A program made the translations under genes and the position numbers. Below, one piece after another: positions 35,878 through 45,586 of a DNA stretch of 62,079 nucleotides. Location of the stretch: assembly GCA_023422955.1 (NCBI GenBank), contig JAFAGG010000016.1:1-62079 (forward strand), given 5' to 3'. Positions within the stretch are counted from its first letter, which is position 1. Each line of letters starts with the position of its first letter. Source of the DNA: Pseudomonadota bacterium (GTDB taxonomy: Bacteria > Pseudomonadota > Gammaproteobacteria > Burkholderiales > Burkholderiaceae_D). The notes beneath the pieces were generated by a model, which was given only the letters and a program-made list of their open reading frames with translations, was not told the origin of the DNA and ran no database searches.

Positions 35878-38616
35878 TCATGACTGCTGTGCATCGCCGA
35901 AGAGCTGTTGCCACAGGTGCTTGACTGCCTGCACTTCCTCGCTGACACGATCGAGTTCCACGCGTGCCCGTTCCGCGCCTTGCAGCCTGATCTGATGCTG
36001 CATGCGGCGGAAGTTGCGATAAGCGTCGGCTACCTGGCCGGCTAGCGTTGCATCGATCAGGCCCAGTTCGCCGCAACGCTTCAGCAGGGCGATGTTGCCG
36101 ATGTTGGGCGTGAGCTGCGGATACTGCGACGCATGACGTAGCACCAGGTACTGCACCATGAATTCGATATCGATCATGCCGCCCATGTCGTGCTTCAGGT
36201 CATGCAGGCCTGACTTGTTCGGATGGGCATCGTGCAATTTCTTGCGCATGGCAAGCACTTCGCTGCGCAAATTTTCCTCGTTGTGCGGCTGGCGCAGCAC
36301 CTTGTCGCGCAGCGCTTCAAACTTCTGGCCGATGCCGGCATCGCCGGCGCAGTAGCGCGCGCGCGTCAGGGCCTGGTGTTCCCACAGCCACGCCGATTGC
36401 AGCTGATATTTTTCGAAGGCGGCGATTGGCGACACCATCAGTCCGCTCGCGCCGTCGGGTCGCAGCGCGATATCGATATCGAACAGCCGTCCGGCCGAGG
36501 TATGGCTGGTCATCCAGGTGATGAAGCGCTGCGCCAGCTTGGCATACAGCATCGGCGCTTCCGCATGGTCGTCATCATAAAGAAAGACCACATCCAGATC
36601 GGATGCATAGCCCAGTTCCTTGCCGCCCAGCTTGCCGTAGGCGATGACGGCAAAGCGCGGCGCTTCGCGGTGCACGTTGGGCAAGGTTTGCCAGATTGCC
36701 TGCAGTGTGGCGGCCACCAGTACGTCAGCCAGCGCCGACAGATGATCGGCCAGTCTTTCCACCGTGAGCTCGCCTTCCAGGTCTTGCGCCAGCAGGCGGA
36801 ATTGCTGCGCATGATGCAGTTCGCGCAGCGCATCCATCTGCCGTTCGGTGTCGCCTTCGAAGCTGCCTAACACGCGCTGGCATTCTTCCGCGAAGGCCGG
36901 CCAGTCCGACGCTTCGTGCAGGCTCTTGTCGTCCAGCAGTTCATCCAGCAGCAGCGGATGGCGCGTCATATACTGCGCGGCCCAGTCGCTGGCCGCCATC
37001 ATGCGTATCACGCGCTTGAGCGTATGGGGAAATTCCGTCAGCAGTGCCAGATAGGAAGCGCGGCGGGCTATCGTTTCCAGAAATTCCAGCAGGCGCGTCA
37101 GCGTGGCGGTGTGCGAGTTTTCCTGCGCTGCGATCAGCGGCAGTGCGAGGTTGACCAGGCCGACCAGCTTGTTGCGACTGGCTTCCGGCAGATGCTGCAG
37201 GCGCGGCGACTTCCAGGTGGAGATGAGGCGCTGTGCGGCTGCTGCGGCCTCATCGTAGCCAAGGTTCTGAAGATGCGCTTCGATCGCATCCTGTCCATCG
37301 CTGGCCGACAGCGTGGCATGGATCAGCGCTTCATCCGTCTCCTGCTCGGGCGTGGCGTCGTCTTTCTTGTCGCGGAAGATGGCATCGAACTGCGCCGCGA
37401 CGATGCTACGCTGACGCTCCAGTTCGCTCAGCAAGGAGGCGGTATCGCCATATCCCATCATCTGTGCCATCAGCAGCAAATCGCTGTCGTTCGACGGCAG
37501 CGAATGGGTCTGTGCATCTTCCAGGTATTGCAGGCGATGTTCGAGATTACGCAGGAAAGTATAGGCTGCCAGCAATTGCGAAACTTCTTCCTCGCCATGC
37601 AAGCCCTTGTCGGCGAGGATGTGCAGCGTGGTTCGCGTTGAGCGATGGCGCAGTTCCGGATCGCGTCCGCCGCGTATCAATTGAAATACCTGCGCCAGGA
37701 ATTCGATCTCGCGTATGCCGCCGCGCCCCAGCTTGACGTTGTTGCTGCGCTCGGGGTGGCGTGCTTCCTGTCGTTTTACTTCGGCCCGGATTTGCGCATG
37801 CATGATGCGCATCGCATCGATAGATCCGAAGTCGAGATAGCGGCGGTACACGAAGGGCCGCACGATATTGTCGAGTTCGGCGATATCTTCCGCGTCGCCG
37901 GTCAGCGCCCTGGCCTTGACCCAGGCATAACGCTCCCACTCTCGGCCTTGTACAACGAAATACTGTTCCAGCATGCTGAAGCTGGCGGCCAGCGGCCCGG
38001 AGTTGCCGTTGGGGCGCAGCGCCATGTCGACGCGGAAGGTGAAGCCGTCCTCGGTGATGGCTGACAGATCGGCAATCAGGCGCTTGCCCAGGCGCGCGAA
38101 GAATTCATGATTCGACAAGCTGCGCTGATCCGGCAGGCTGCTACGGGTTTCGCCGTCTTCGGGATAAATGAAGATCAGGTCGATGTCGGAAGAAACGTTG
38201 AGCTCGCCGCCGCCCAGCTTGCCCATGCCGATCACGATCATTTGCTGCGGCTTGCCGGAATCATCACCGATGGGCTCGCCGTGCAAGGCGCATAATTCCG
38301 CATGCAACGCGCCCAGGTGGGTCTGCACGGCAAACTCGGCAAAGGCGCTCATGGTATCCAGCACCTGTGCCAGGCCGATGCGTCCGGCCAGATCCTGCCG
38401 TATCAGGCTGGTGATGACCAGGTTGCGCAAACGCCGCATTGCACGCGGTAGAGGCAAGCCGCCATCCATTTCCTGTTGCAAAAGACGGGCAAACATCGCC
38501 GCGTTCAGGGATAATCCATCCAGTGCTGTTATCAAGGCTTCACGCTCGGGCGCGGCGCTGATCCAGCGGGTATAGAAGCGGGAAGCGCGGGCATCGACAA
38601 GCGAAGGGCGGGACAT
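35878..38616 (-). CDS. glnE: Bifunctional glutamine synthetase adenylyltransferase/adenylyl-removing enzyme
   Basis: A 912-residue enzyme that adenylylates (inactivating) and deadenylylates (activating) GlnA according to PII and glutamine signals. Two nucleotidyltransferase domains are visible: GMGKLGGGELNVSSDIDLIF near residue 150 and AYGKLGGKELGYASDLDVVF near residue 660, the AR and AT domains respectively. ATG 38616 (MSRPSLV) has AGAGGA ten bases upstream; ATG 38643 nine codons earlier is an alternative. It is slightly shorter than the E. coli protein, as is usual in betaproteobacteria. It is divergent from the giant gene at 38762. Confidence 0.95.
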   Translation of the reverse strand: MSRPSLVDARASRFYTRWISAAPEREALITALDGLSLNAAMFARLLQQEMDGGLPLPRAMRRLRNLVITSLIRQDLAGRIGLAQVLDTMSAFAEFAVQTHLGALHAELCALHGEPIGDDSGKPQQMIVIGMGKLGGGELNVSSDIDLIFIYPEDGETRSSLPDQRSLSNHEFFARLGKRLIADLSAITEDGFTFRVDMALRPNGNSGPLAASFSMLEQYFVVQGREWERYAWVKARALTGDAEDIAELDNIVRPFVYRRYLDFGSIDAMRIMHAQIRAEVKRQEARHPERSNNVKLGRGGIREIEFLAQVFQLIRGGRDPELRHRSTRTTLHILADKGLHGEEEVSQLLAAYTFLRNLEHRLQYLEDAQTHSLPSNDSDLLLMAQMMGYGDTASLLSELERQRSIVAAQFDAIFRDKKDDATPEQETDEALIHATLSASDGQDAIEAHLQNLGYDEAAAAAQRLISTWKSPRLQHLPEASRNKLVGLVNLALPLIAAQENSHTATLTRLLEFLETIARRASYLALLTEFPHTLKRVIRMMAASDWAAQYMTRHPLLLDELLDDKSLHEASDWPAFAEECQRVLGSFEGDTERQMDALRELHHAQQFRLLAQDLEGELTVERLADHLSALADVLVAATLQAIWQTLPNVHREAPRFAVIAYGKLGGKELGYASDLDVVFLYDDDHAEAPMLYAKLAQRFITWMTSHTSAGRLFDIDIALRPDGASGLMVSPIAAFEKYQLQSAWLWEHQALTRARYCAGDAGIGQKFEALRDKVLRQPHNEENLRSEVLAMRKKLHDAHPNKSGLHDLKHDMGGMIDIEFMVQYLVLRHASQYPQLTPNIGNIALLKRCGELGLIDATLAGQVADAYRNFRRMQHQIRLQGAERARVELDRVSEEVQAVKHLWQQLFGDAQQS

Positions 38617-38761
38617 GGTTGCCAGATCCTCTAGTGGGCGCATGATTGAAGAAAGAAAACAGCCTGTTCACCGAACGAATTGCACTCAGGCAGTGTCCGT
38701 GCAAAGGTAGTATCCGGATGAGTTCGGTAGTCTACGCAAGCCATTTATTGTTTTTCCATTG

Positions 38762-41700
38762 ATGTCTAGCGACCAACACAGTGTAAATCAGAGCAGTGCT
38801 CCTGTCGCCTCTTCGGAGCAAGCGCCGCGCCGCGCGGGTGGAATTATCACCTCGGCAATCGGCCGTACCTGGCGCATCACGCTGCTGACGCTGTTGATGG
38901 TCTACTTCGCGCTGTGCATGATGTTCCTGGCATTGCGCTATGTCGTGCTTCCCAACATCAATCAATACAAGCCGCATATCGAGAAGCTGGCCAGCAAGGG
39001 AGTCGGCCAGCCCATCACGATAGGCCGCATCGATGCTGCCTGGCAGGGCGTGAGTCCCCAGCTGATTCTTGATGATGTCGTGATCCGCGACGCAGAGGGC
39101 GAGCAGGCTTTGCATCTGTCCAGGGTCTCGGCCGTGGTGTCGTGGTGGTCTGCAGCGGTGGCCAATCTGCGTTTGAAATCGCTGGAGATCATTCAACCCG
39201 ATCTCGATATCGTGCGGGACAAGCAAGGCCAGCTTTTCATTGCCGGCGTGCCTATCGACCTCAATCGCGAGGGCGACGAAGATGGCAAAAGTCTGGATTG
39301 GCTGCTGACGCAACATGAAATCGTGATCCGCGACGGCGCTATCCGATGGAACGATCATCAGCGCGATGCGCCGGAACTCCTGTTGAGCGAAGTGGAACTG
39401 GTGTTGCGCAATGAGCGCAATCGTCACCAGTTTTCACTCAAGGCCTCGCCGCCTGCCCATATCGCCACGCCCCTCGATGTGCGTGCCGACTTCTCCCATC
39501 CCGTCTTTGCCGCCCGCTTCTCGGATGCGCGCCAGTGGAAAGGCACGCTGTATGCGGATTGGGGCAATACCGATTTGTCAGCCTGGAAAACCTATATCGA
39601 TTATCCCTTCGAGGTCATGGCCGGCAAGGGGGCAGTACAGACCTGGCTGTATTTTGACCATACCCAGATCACCAATTTCATTGCCGATGTCAGCCTGACG
39701 GATCTGGTGATGCGCATGCGGGACGATCTGGAGATGCTGGATCTGGTGCAGGCCCAGGGACGCGTCATGGTGCAGGAAGCGAATGGTCTTCAGCCACGCG
39801 ACGGCAATGAAATCTTCGGTCAGCATGGCTATACCGTGGCCGTGGCCGATGTCTCGCTGCAGGCCAGGAATGGATTGCAGCTGCCGTCTTCCACGGTCAG
39901 TCAAACCTATCATCCGCCTGTAGGCCAGCAGCCCGAGCGGCGCGAAGTCAGTGCCACGGTGCTCGATGTCGGCGCGCTGGCCCAGCTGGCAGCCTACTTG
40001 CCGCTGTCCCGATCCGACTGGCAGTTCCTGGCCGACTTTGCCCCGCGCGGACAGTTGCGCGATTTTTATGCTCAATCCGAGGGCACCTATCCGGCGATTT
40101 CCGGTTATCGGATGCGTGGACATTTCCAGGATCTGGCATTGAATGCACAAGCGCCCCGACCTGCGCGTCCCAAGTCGGGCAAGCAGGCGGCGCAACTGCC
40201 AGTGCCCGGCATTCCCGGCTTCGAGAAAGTCAGCGGCTATGTGAACGGCAATGAAAGAGGCGGGGAGATCAAGCTGGACAGCGCTGGGGCGATCGTGCAT
40301 CTTCCTGGCTATTTTTCTGAAGCGGTCATGCCGTTCGAGCAGTTGGACATGGAGGCTCAATGGTCGTGGCAGGACGCCAACCGCTTCACCTTCCAGATCG
40401 ACAAGATGGCTTTCGTGCAGGAAGGAACTGCCGGAAGCCTGTCGGGACGTCATACGATGTCATTGGAAGAGCCGATCAATCCCGGCAGTGTCGACCTGGT
40501 CGCGCATGTGCCGAACTTCGACCTCAAGCGCCTGGGCCGCTATCTGCCCTCCATTACGCCCGATAGCTTGCATGAATGGTTGTCCACGGCGCTGGCGGGC
40601 GGGCAGGCGCAGGATGCGAAGGTGATATTGAAAGGCAATCTGACGGATTTCCCCTTCACGCCCAAAACACCATCGGGCAAGCCGACCGGCGAGTTTTCCG
40701 TGACGGCGCGCATCAAGGATGGCGTGCTGAACTATCTTCCCTCGGGCAAGGACGAGCAGGGCGGCCCGCCGCTATGGCCCTTGCTGGAAAAGGTGAACGG
40801 CAGGCTGGACATCAACCGTACCCGCTTGTCCATCAAGGCGGACAGTGCAATGACCCATCAGGTTGCGTTGAAGGATGTCGACGCGTTGATTCCCGACCTG
40901 GTATCGAAAGACGTGACGTTGCAGGTATCAGGCAAGGCTGCCGGCAAGCTGCAGGATTTCGTACGCTATACGCAGGATAGCCCGGTGGCGGAGTGGATAG
41001 GGAATGTCACGGATGACGCGCAAGCCGGTGGCACTGCAAAACTGGCCCTGGACCTGACCCTGCCGCTGATGCACCTGGAGCAGACCAAGGTGCAGGGCAC
41101 GCTGGAGTTCGCGCAGAACGATATACGGCTTTTCGATTTCCTGCCGCCCTTGCAGGCAACCCAGGGCCGCCTGACCTTCAATGAAAAAGGTTTTGGCCTG
41201 GAGGGCATGCGGGCTCAATTTGCAGGCGGCCGTGTGAATGTCAGCGGCGGCACGCGCGCCAATGGCACGGTGGAAGTGAGAGCGCAGGGCGGCTTGTCGA
41301 CCCAGGCGCTGGCCACGGTTTTCCCCGGCAGCGCGACCGAGAACCTGCTGCGGCATATTGCTGGCGGCACGCGCTACAACGCGATGATTCGCATACGGGA
41401 CAAACATCCGGAAGTCATCGTGGACACCACTTTGCAAGGCGTGGGGCTGGACTTTCCCGCTCCCTTGCACAAGCCGCCCGGCGATGCGCTGCCCACGCGC
41501 GTGGAGTGGCGCATGCTGGATCCGGAGCGGCGCGGCACTTATCGCGACGAGTTGAAGATTGCGGTGGGCAAGACCTTTGCCGCGCATTACACACGCGAAA
41601 AGCCGGAATACAAGGATGCGCCGTGGAGAGTGGTAAGGGGTGGCATAGGCATCAATGCGCCGGCCCACCAGCCGGATGCAGGCTTGTTTGCCCACGTCGA

Positions 41701-42991
41701 TTTGCCGACGCTGGACCTGGATGCCTGGCTGGCAGCGGTGCAATCTCTCAGCGGCGGCAAGCAGGAAGGAAAGGGCGGCAGGGTCAGCAGTAGCGGCAGT
41801 GGCGAACAGCCGGGTTACGGCGAGTTTGCCCAGTACCTGGAGCCCGATACGGTGGCAGCCCAGGCGAATCAGCTGATTGCCATGGGCAAGCAACTGGACA
41901 AGGTCGTGGTCGGTGCCTCGCGCCTGTCCCATGTGTGGCAAGCCAATATCGATTCGGCGCAAGCCTCCGGTTATGTAACCTGGAATACGGGCGATAGCCT
42001 GGAGACCAGCGGCAAAGTGGTCGCGCGGCTGGCTTCTCTCGTGATTCCTGAATCTGCAAAGTCCGATGTGACGGAGTTGCTGGAAGGAGGCGGCAAGACT
42101 ACCGAATTGCCGGCACTGGATATCGTGGCAGAAAACGTGGAGCTGGGCGGCATAGCGCTGGGAAGCCTGCAACTGGTTGCCAATAATTCCTTTGTCACCG
42201 GCCGCCGCGAATGGCACATAGAAAAGCTCGCCATCGTCAATGCCGATGCAAGCCTGAATGCGCACGGCAAGTGGACCAGCTATAACCACAAACACCGGTC
42301 CAGCCTGGAATACATATGGAATATTGCCGATGCCGGCCAATTGCTGTCCCGGCTGGGATTCAAGGGAATCCTGCATCGGGGCAAAGGCACGCTGACCGGC
42401 AACCTGCACTGGGACGACTTGCCCTTTGCCCTGCACAAGGCTTCGCTGGGCGGCGAGATAAAACTGGAATTGGAAAACGGACAGTTCATCAAGGTGGAGC
42501 CGGGCGCCGCCAAATTGCTCGGCGTATTGAGCCTGCAATCGCTGCCGCGTCGCCTGACGCTGGATTTCCGCGATATTTTTTCTGAAGGATTGGCATTCGA
42601 CACCATTGCCGGTACGGCGGACATTGCTAATGGCATCATGACTACCGAGAATTTCAAGATGCGCAGCGTCAATGTAGCGGTCTTGCTCGACGGGAAAGTG
42701 GATGTCGCCAGGGAAACGCAAGATTTGAGAGTCGTGGTGGTGCCGGAAATCAATGCCGGCGGCGCCTCGGTTGTGTACGGACTGGTGGCCAATCCCGTGG
42801 TCGGACTGGGCTCCTTCCTGGCCCAGCTTTTCCTGCGTGATCCGCTGCGTCGTGCATTCACGGTAGAATACGAAATCACCGGCCCGTGGAACGATCCCGC
42901 GGTTCACAAGGCAGAACGCAAATCCGGCAATGGTTCAGCCGTCTCGGATAAACCCCAACTCGCAGGAGGCAATGACAACGGTGATTCCTGA
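38762..42991 (+). CDS. yhdP: YhdP/AsmA-like giant protein
   Basis: A 1409-residue protein of the YhdP/TIGR02099 family. A single N-terminal membrane helix (ITLLTLLMVYFALCMMFLAL, near residues 40-60) is followed by a very long periplasmic region of AsmA-like beta-rich repeats, ending in an AsmA-C-like segment (GKGTLTGNLHWDDLPFALHK and LASVVYGLVANPVVGLGSF-like text). In E. coli YhdP, TamB and YdbH move phospholipid to the outer membrane. Adjacent genes do not specify a partner. No clear ribosome site precedes the ATG at 38762. The 3' end overlaps the next gene by 20 bases. Confidence 0.85.
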   Translation: MSSDQHSVNQSSAPVASSEQAPRRAGGIITSAIGRTWRITLLTLLMVYFALCMMFLALRYVVLPNINQYKPHIEKLASKGVGQPITIGRIDAAWQGVSPQLILDDVVIRDAEGEQALHLSRVSAVVSWWSAAVANLRLKSLEIIQPDLDIVRDKQGQLFIAGVPIDLNREGDEDGKSLDWLLTQHEIVIRDGAIRWNDHQRDAPELLLSEVELVLRNERNRHQFSLKASPPAHIATPLDVRADFSHPVFAARFSDARQWKGTLYADWGNTDLSAWKTYIDYPFEVMAGKGAVQTWLYFDHTQITNFIADVSLTDLVMRMRDDLEMLDLVQAQGRVMVQEANGLQPRDGNEIFGQHGYTVAVADVSLQARNGLQLPSSTVSQTYHPPVGQQPERREVSATVLDVGALAQLAAYLPLSRSDWQFLADFAPRGQLRDFYAQSEGTYPAISGYRMRGHFQDLALNAQAPRPARPKSGKQAAQLPVPGIPGFEKVSGYVNGNERGGEIKLDSAGAIVHLPGYFSEAVMPFEQLDMEAQWSWQDANRFTFQIDKMAFVQEGTAGSLSGRHTMSLEEPINPGSVDLVAHVPNFDLKRLGRYLPSITPDSLHEWLSTALAGGQAQDAKVILKGNLTDFPFTPKTPSGKPTGEFSVTARIKDGVLNYLPSGKDEQGGPPLWPLLEKVNGRLDINRTRLSIKADSAMTHQVALKDVDALIPDLVSKDVTLQVSGKAAGKLQDFVRYTQDSPVAEWIGNVTDDAQAGGTAKLALDLTLPLMHLEQTKVQGTLEFAQNDIRLFDFLPPLQATQGRLTFNEKGFGLEGMRAQFAGGRVNVSGGTRANGTVEVRAQGGLSTQALATVFPGSATENLLRHIAGGTRYNAMIRIRDKHPEVIVDTTLQGVGLDFPAPLHKPPGDALPTRVEWRMLDPERRGTYRDELKIAVGKTFAAHYTREKPEYKDAPWRVVRGGIGINAPAHQPDAGLFAHVDLPTLDLDAWLAAVQSLSGGKQEGKGGRVSSSGSGEQPGYGEFAQYLEPDTVAAQANQLIAMGKQLDKVVVGASRLSHVWQANIDSAQASGYVTWNTGDSLETSGKVVARLASLVIPESAKSDVTELLEGGGKTTELPALDIVAENVELGGIALGSLQLVANNSFVTGRREWHIEKLAIVNADASLNAHGKWTSYNHKHRSSLEYIWNIADAGQLLSRLGFKGILHRGKGTLTGNLHWDDLPFALHKASLGGEIKLELENGQFIKVEPGAAKLLGVLSLQSLPRRLTLDFRDIFSEGLAFDTIAGTADIANGIMTTENFKMRSVNVAVLLDGKVDVARETQDLRVVVVPEINAGGASVVYGLVANPVVGLGSFLAQLFLRDPLRRAFTVEYEITGPWNDPAVHKAERKSGNGSAVSDKPQLAGGNDNGDS

Positions 42992-43790
42992 TCGCTTTCA
43001 TGTCGCTGCCATACAGATGGTCTCTACGCCGGTAGCGGAAGAGAACATCGCCGCCATGCGCCGTCAGGCAAAAGCAGCGGCGCAACAGGGCGCGAAGTTG
43101 ATACTGCTGCCGGAATACTGGGCGGTAATGGGGCTGCGTGAAGAAGACAAGCTGCGCCATGCCGAAACGCTGGATGATGGGCCGATACAATCTGCGATGG
43201 CCGATACGGCGCGTGATTTGGGCATATGGCTGATCGGCGGGACTTTGCCGCTGATCTCGCCCGAAACCGACAAGGTATTGAACACCACGCTCGTCTATCA
43301 GCCGAATGGCGAGCGCGTTTCACGTTACGACAAGATTCATCTGTTCGGTTTCGTGAAGGGTGATGAAGCCTACGACGAATCGCGCACCATCGTTGCCGGC
43401 GAAACCGTCAGCGTGGCGGAAACCAGTTTCGGCAAAGTGGGTCTGTCCGTATGTTACGACCTGCGTTTTCCCGAACTGTATCGCGCGATGGGCGAATGCA
43501 CCTTGATAGTTGTGCCTGCCGCCTTCACCTATACGACAGGCAGGGCGCATTGGGAAATCCTGCTGCGGGCCCGCGCGATTGAAAACCAGTGCTATGTACT
43601 GGCGGCAGCGCAAGGCGGCAAGCATGTGAATGGCCGTCGTACCTGGGGACACAGCATGCTGATCGATCCCTGGGGCGAGATCAGGGCGGTGTTGCCGGAA
43701 GGTGAAGGTCTTGTTATCGGCGAAGTGGAAAGAGCGCGGCTGGAAGAAGTGCGCACCGCCTTGCCGGCGCTGAAACACCGCAAGTTATAA
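42972..43790 (+). CDS. Carbon-nitrogen hydrolase (Nit-type amidase)
   Basis: A 272-residue nitrilase-superfamily amidase. The catalytic triad is visible: Glu in LILLPEYW, Lys in RYDKIHLFG and Cys in VGLSVCYDLRFPELY. This pattern and length match the Nit1/Nit2 branch, whose members remove deaminated glutathione or hydrolyse omega-amides. The substrate here is not certain. AGGAGG sits two bases before ATG 42972, overlapping the yhdP 3' end; the longer GTG start is rejected. tldD follows. Confidence 0.88.
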   Translation: MTTVIPDRFHVAAIQMVSTPVAEENIAAMRRQAKAAAQQGAKLILLPEYWAVMGLREEDKLRHAETLDDGPIQSAMADTARDLGIWLIGGTLPLISPETDKVLNTTLVYQPNGERVSRYDKIHLFGFVKGDEAYDESRTIVAGETVSVAETSFGKVGLSVCYDLRFPELYRAMGECTLIVVPAAFTYTTGRAHWEILLRARAIENQCYVLAAAQGGKHVNGRRTWGHSMLIDPWGEIRAVLPEGEGLVIGEVERARLEEVRTALPALKHRKL

Positions 43791-43817
43791 GCCTGGTCAC
43801 GGGCTTTATTGAATAAA

Positions 43818-43841
43818 GTTGTATCCCTAGTTGTATCCCTA
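43818..43841. repeat. 12-base tandem duplication upstream of tldD
   Basis: GTTGTATCCCTA occurs twice in a row. It is followed by the perfect palindrome CCTATT-GG-AATAGG (43838-43851), ending five bases before the tldD ATG. Confidence 0.8.
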
Positions 43842-43856
43842 TTGGAATAGGCATCG

Positions 43857-45317
43857 ATGAAACTTTTTGAACCGAATCTGCAAACTTTGTCAGTCGCACG
43901 AGAAATTCTGCTCACTCCATTTGGACTGGATGAGAGCAAATTGCTGAATGTGCTGGGACAGATGTTTACCTATCGCGTCGACTATGCCGACTTGTATTTC
44001 CAGTTCACCAAAAGCGAAGGCTGGAGCCTGGAAGAGGGCATCGTCAAGACCGGTAATTTCTCCATCGACCAGGGCGTAGGCGTGCGTGCCGTCTCCGGCG
44101 ACAAGACCGCGTTCTCTTATTCGGATGAGATATCCGAGCGCGCGCTGATGGAAGCGGCAATTGCGACCCGTACGATTGCACGCCAGGGTGCCGGCAAGGT
44201 GAAAGTGGCGGCTGGCATTCAGCACGGCGGCGGGCGCGACCTGTATCTGCCGAATGATCCACTGGTGTCGCTGGACGCTACTGAAAAAGTGCGCTTGCTG
44301 GAAAAGGTAGAGCGCATGGCACGCGCCAAGGACCCGCGCGTGGTGCAAGTCATGGCAGGTCTGGCCGGCGAATACGATGTGGTGCTGGTGGTGCGCAGCG
44401 ATGGCGTGCTGGCTGCCGACATCCGTCCGCTGGTGCGCCTGTCGCTGACCGTGATCGTCGAGCAGAATGGCCGGCGTGAAGTCGGCAGCTCGGGCGGCGG
44501 CGGTCGTTACAGCTATGGCTACTTCAGCGATGAAATGCTGGACCAGTATGCGACCGATGCAGTGGCCTCAGCGCTCGTCAATCTCGATGCGCGTCCGGCA
44601 CCGGCCGGTCCGATGACGGTCGTGCTCGGCCCCGGCTGGCCCGGCGTATTGCTGCACGAAGCGGTGGGCCACGGTCTGGAAGGCGATTTTAATCGCAAGG
44701 GGTCGAGCATGTTCTCAGGCCGTATCGGCGAGCGCGTCGCGGCCAAGGGCGTGACGGTGGTGGATGACGGCACGCTGGCGGATAGACGTGGTTCGCTCAA
44801 CATCGACGACGAAGGCAATCCGACCAACTGCACGACGCTGATCGAAGACGGCATCCTCAAAGGCTATATCCAGGACACGCTGAATGCGCGCCTGATGAAG
44901 ATGGCCGTGACCGGCAATGCACGGCGCGAATCCTATGCGCATTTGCCCATGCCGCGCATGACCAATACCTACATGCTCAACGGCGACAGGGATCCGCAGG
45001 AAATCCTGGAGTCGGTGAAGAACGGTTTGTATGCCGTGAACTTCGGCGGCGGCCAGGTCGATATCACCAACGGCAAGTTCGTGTTCTCGGCCAGCGAAGC
45101 TTATGTGATTGAAAACGGCAAGATCGCTTATCCGGTCAAGGGCGCGACACTGATCGGCAACGGCCCGGAAGTGATGAACCGCATCAGCATGATAGGCAAC
45201 GACATGCGCCTGGATTCCGGTGTCGGCGTGTGCGGCAAGGAAGGACAGAGCGTGCCGGTAGGGGTAGGCCAACCGACCTTGAAGCTGGACGGCGTTACGG
45301 TGGGCGGTACCGCGTGA
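43857..45317 (+). CDS. tldD: Metallopeptidase TldD
   Basis: A 486-residue subunit of the TldD/TldE (PmbA) zinc protease. The HEXXXH motif HEAVGHGLEGD lies near residue 264, with the C-terminal Cys (VGVCGKEGQSVPVGVGQPTL) typical of TldD. The complex degrades small peptides and takes part in microcin maturation and CcdA turnover in E. coli. tldE/pmbA is not in the window. A 12-base tandem repeat and a 14-base palindrome occupy the leader. Confidence 0.95.
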   Translation: MKLFEPNLQTLSVAREILLTPFGLDESKLLNVLGQMFTYRVDYADLYFQFTKSEGWSLEEGIVKTGNFSIDQGVGVRAVSGDKTAFSYSDEISERALMEAAIATRTIARQGAGKVKVAAGIQHGGGRDLYLPNDPLVSLDATEKVRLLEKVERMARAKDPRVVQVMAGLAGEYDVVLVVRSDGVLAADIRPLVRLSLTVIVEQNGRREVGSSGGGGRYSYGYFSDEMLDQYATDAVASALVNLDARPAPAGPMTVVLGPGWPGVLLHEAVGHGLEGDFNRKGSSMFSGRIGERVAAKGVTVVDDGTLADRRGSLNIDDEGNPTNCTTLIEDGILKGYIQDTLNARLMKMAVTGNARRESYAHLPMPRMTNTYMLNGDRDPQEILESVKNGLYAVNFGGGQVDITNGKFVFSASEAYVIENGKIAYPVKGATLIGNGPEVMNRISMIGNDMRLDSGVGVCGKEGQSVPVGVGQPTLKLDGVTVGGTA

Positions 45318-45330
45318 CAGTAAGTCAACA

Positions 45331-45361
45331 GGCAAGGCGGCTTTTAAAAGTCGGCCTTGCC
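45331..45361 (+). other. Hairpin after tldD
   Basis: GGCAAGGC/GCCTTGCC (8 bp) encloses a CTTTTAAAAG palindrome. No T run follows, so it may protect the tldD mRNA 3' end or be a weak terminator. Confidence 0.4.
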
Positions 45362-45419
45362 AAAGCTGCTGATTTGTAGCACTATTGCCCCTATGTATTG
45401 ACTTGAATTGGTCCGGTTT

Positions 45420-45491
45420 ATGTCTTTTGCTCGCTTTTACTTTTGGTTTTACTTTAGCTATTCCAGCCCGATGGCGGTGGAAAAGCGGTAA
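45420..45491 (+). CDS. Aromatic leader peptide of the aroG attenuator
   Basis: A 23-codon frame: M-S-F-A-R-F-Y-F-W-F-Y-F-S-Y then S-S-P-M-A-V-E-K-R-stop. Positions 6-12 alone hold four Phe, two Tyr and one Trp, with Tyr at 14 and Phe at 3. Such density is a signature of leader peptides that stall ribosomes when charged tRNA-Phe or tRNA-Tyr is scarce (compare the pheA and pheST leaders of enterics). It ends 95 bases before aroG, immediately upstream of competing hairpins. Initiation signals are weak: no Shine-Dalgarno is seen; TTG 45408 is an alternative start. Confidence 0.75.
   Translation: MSFARFYFWFYFSYSSPMAVEKR
45461..45482 (+). promoter_or_regulatory. Anti-antiterminator hairpin of the aroG leader
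   Basis: TTCCA/TGGAA and GCC/GGC (with a two-G bulge, loop CGAT) fold the GGCGGT segment away. A ribosome stalled on the aromatic codons would mask the left arm and free GGCGGT (45473-45478) to pair with ACCGCC (45537-45542). Confidence 0.6.
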
Positions 45492-45534
45492 GCTCACGTA
45501 GAAACGACAAACGAGATAGACCGAATTTCTGATT

Positions 45535-45558
45535 AAACCGCCGCGATGGCGGTTTTTT
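45535..45558 (+). terminator. Attenuator terminator of aroG
   Basis: AAACCGCC/GGCGGTTT (8 bp, loop GCGAT) followed by a T run, ending 28 bases before the aroG ATG. The 3' arm repeats CGATGGCGGT (45544-45553), identical to 45469-45478 in the leader. Confidence 0.8.
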
Positions 45559-45586
45559 CGTTTATGCAGCAATCCTGGAGAAAACC

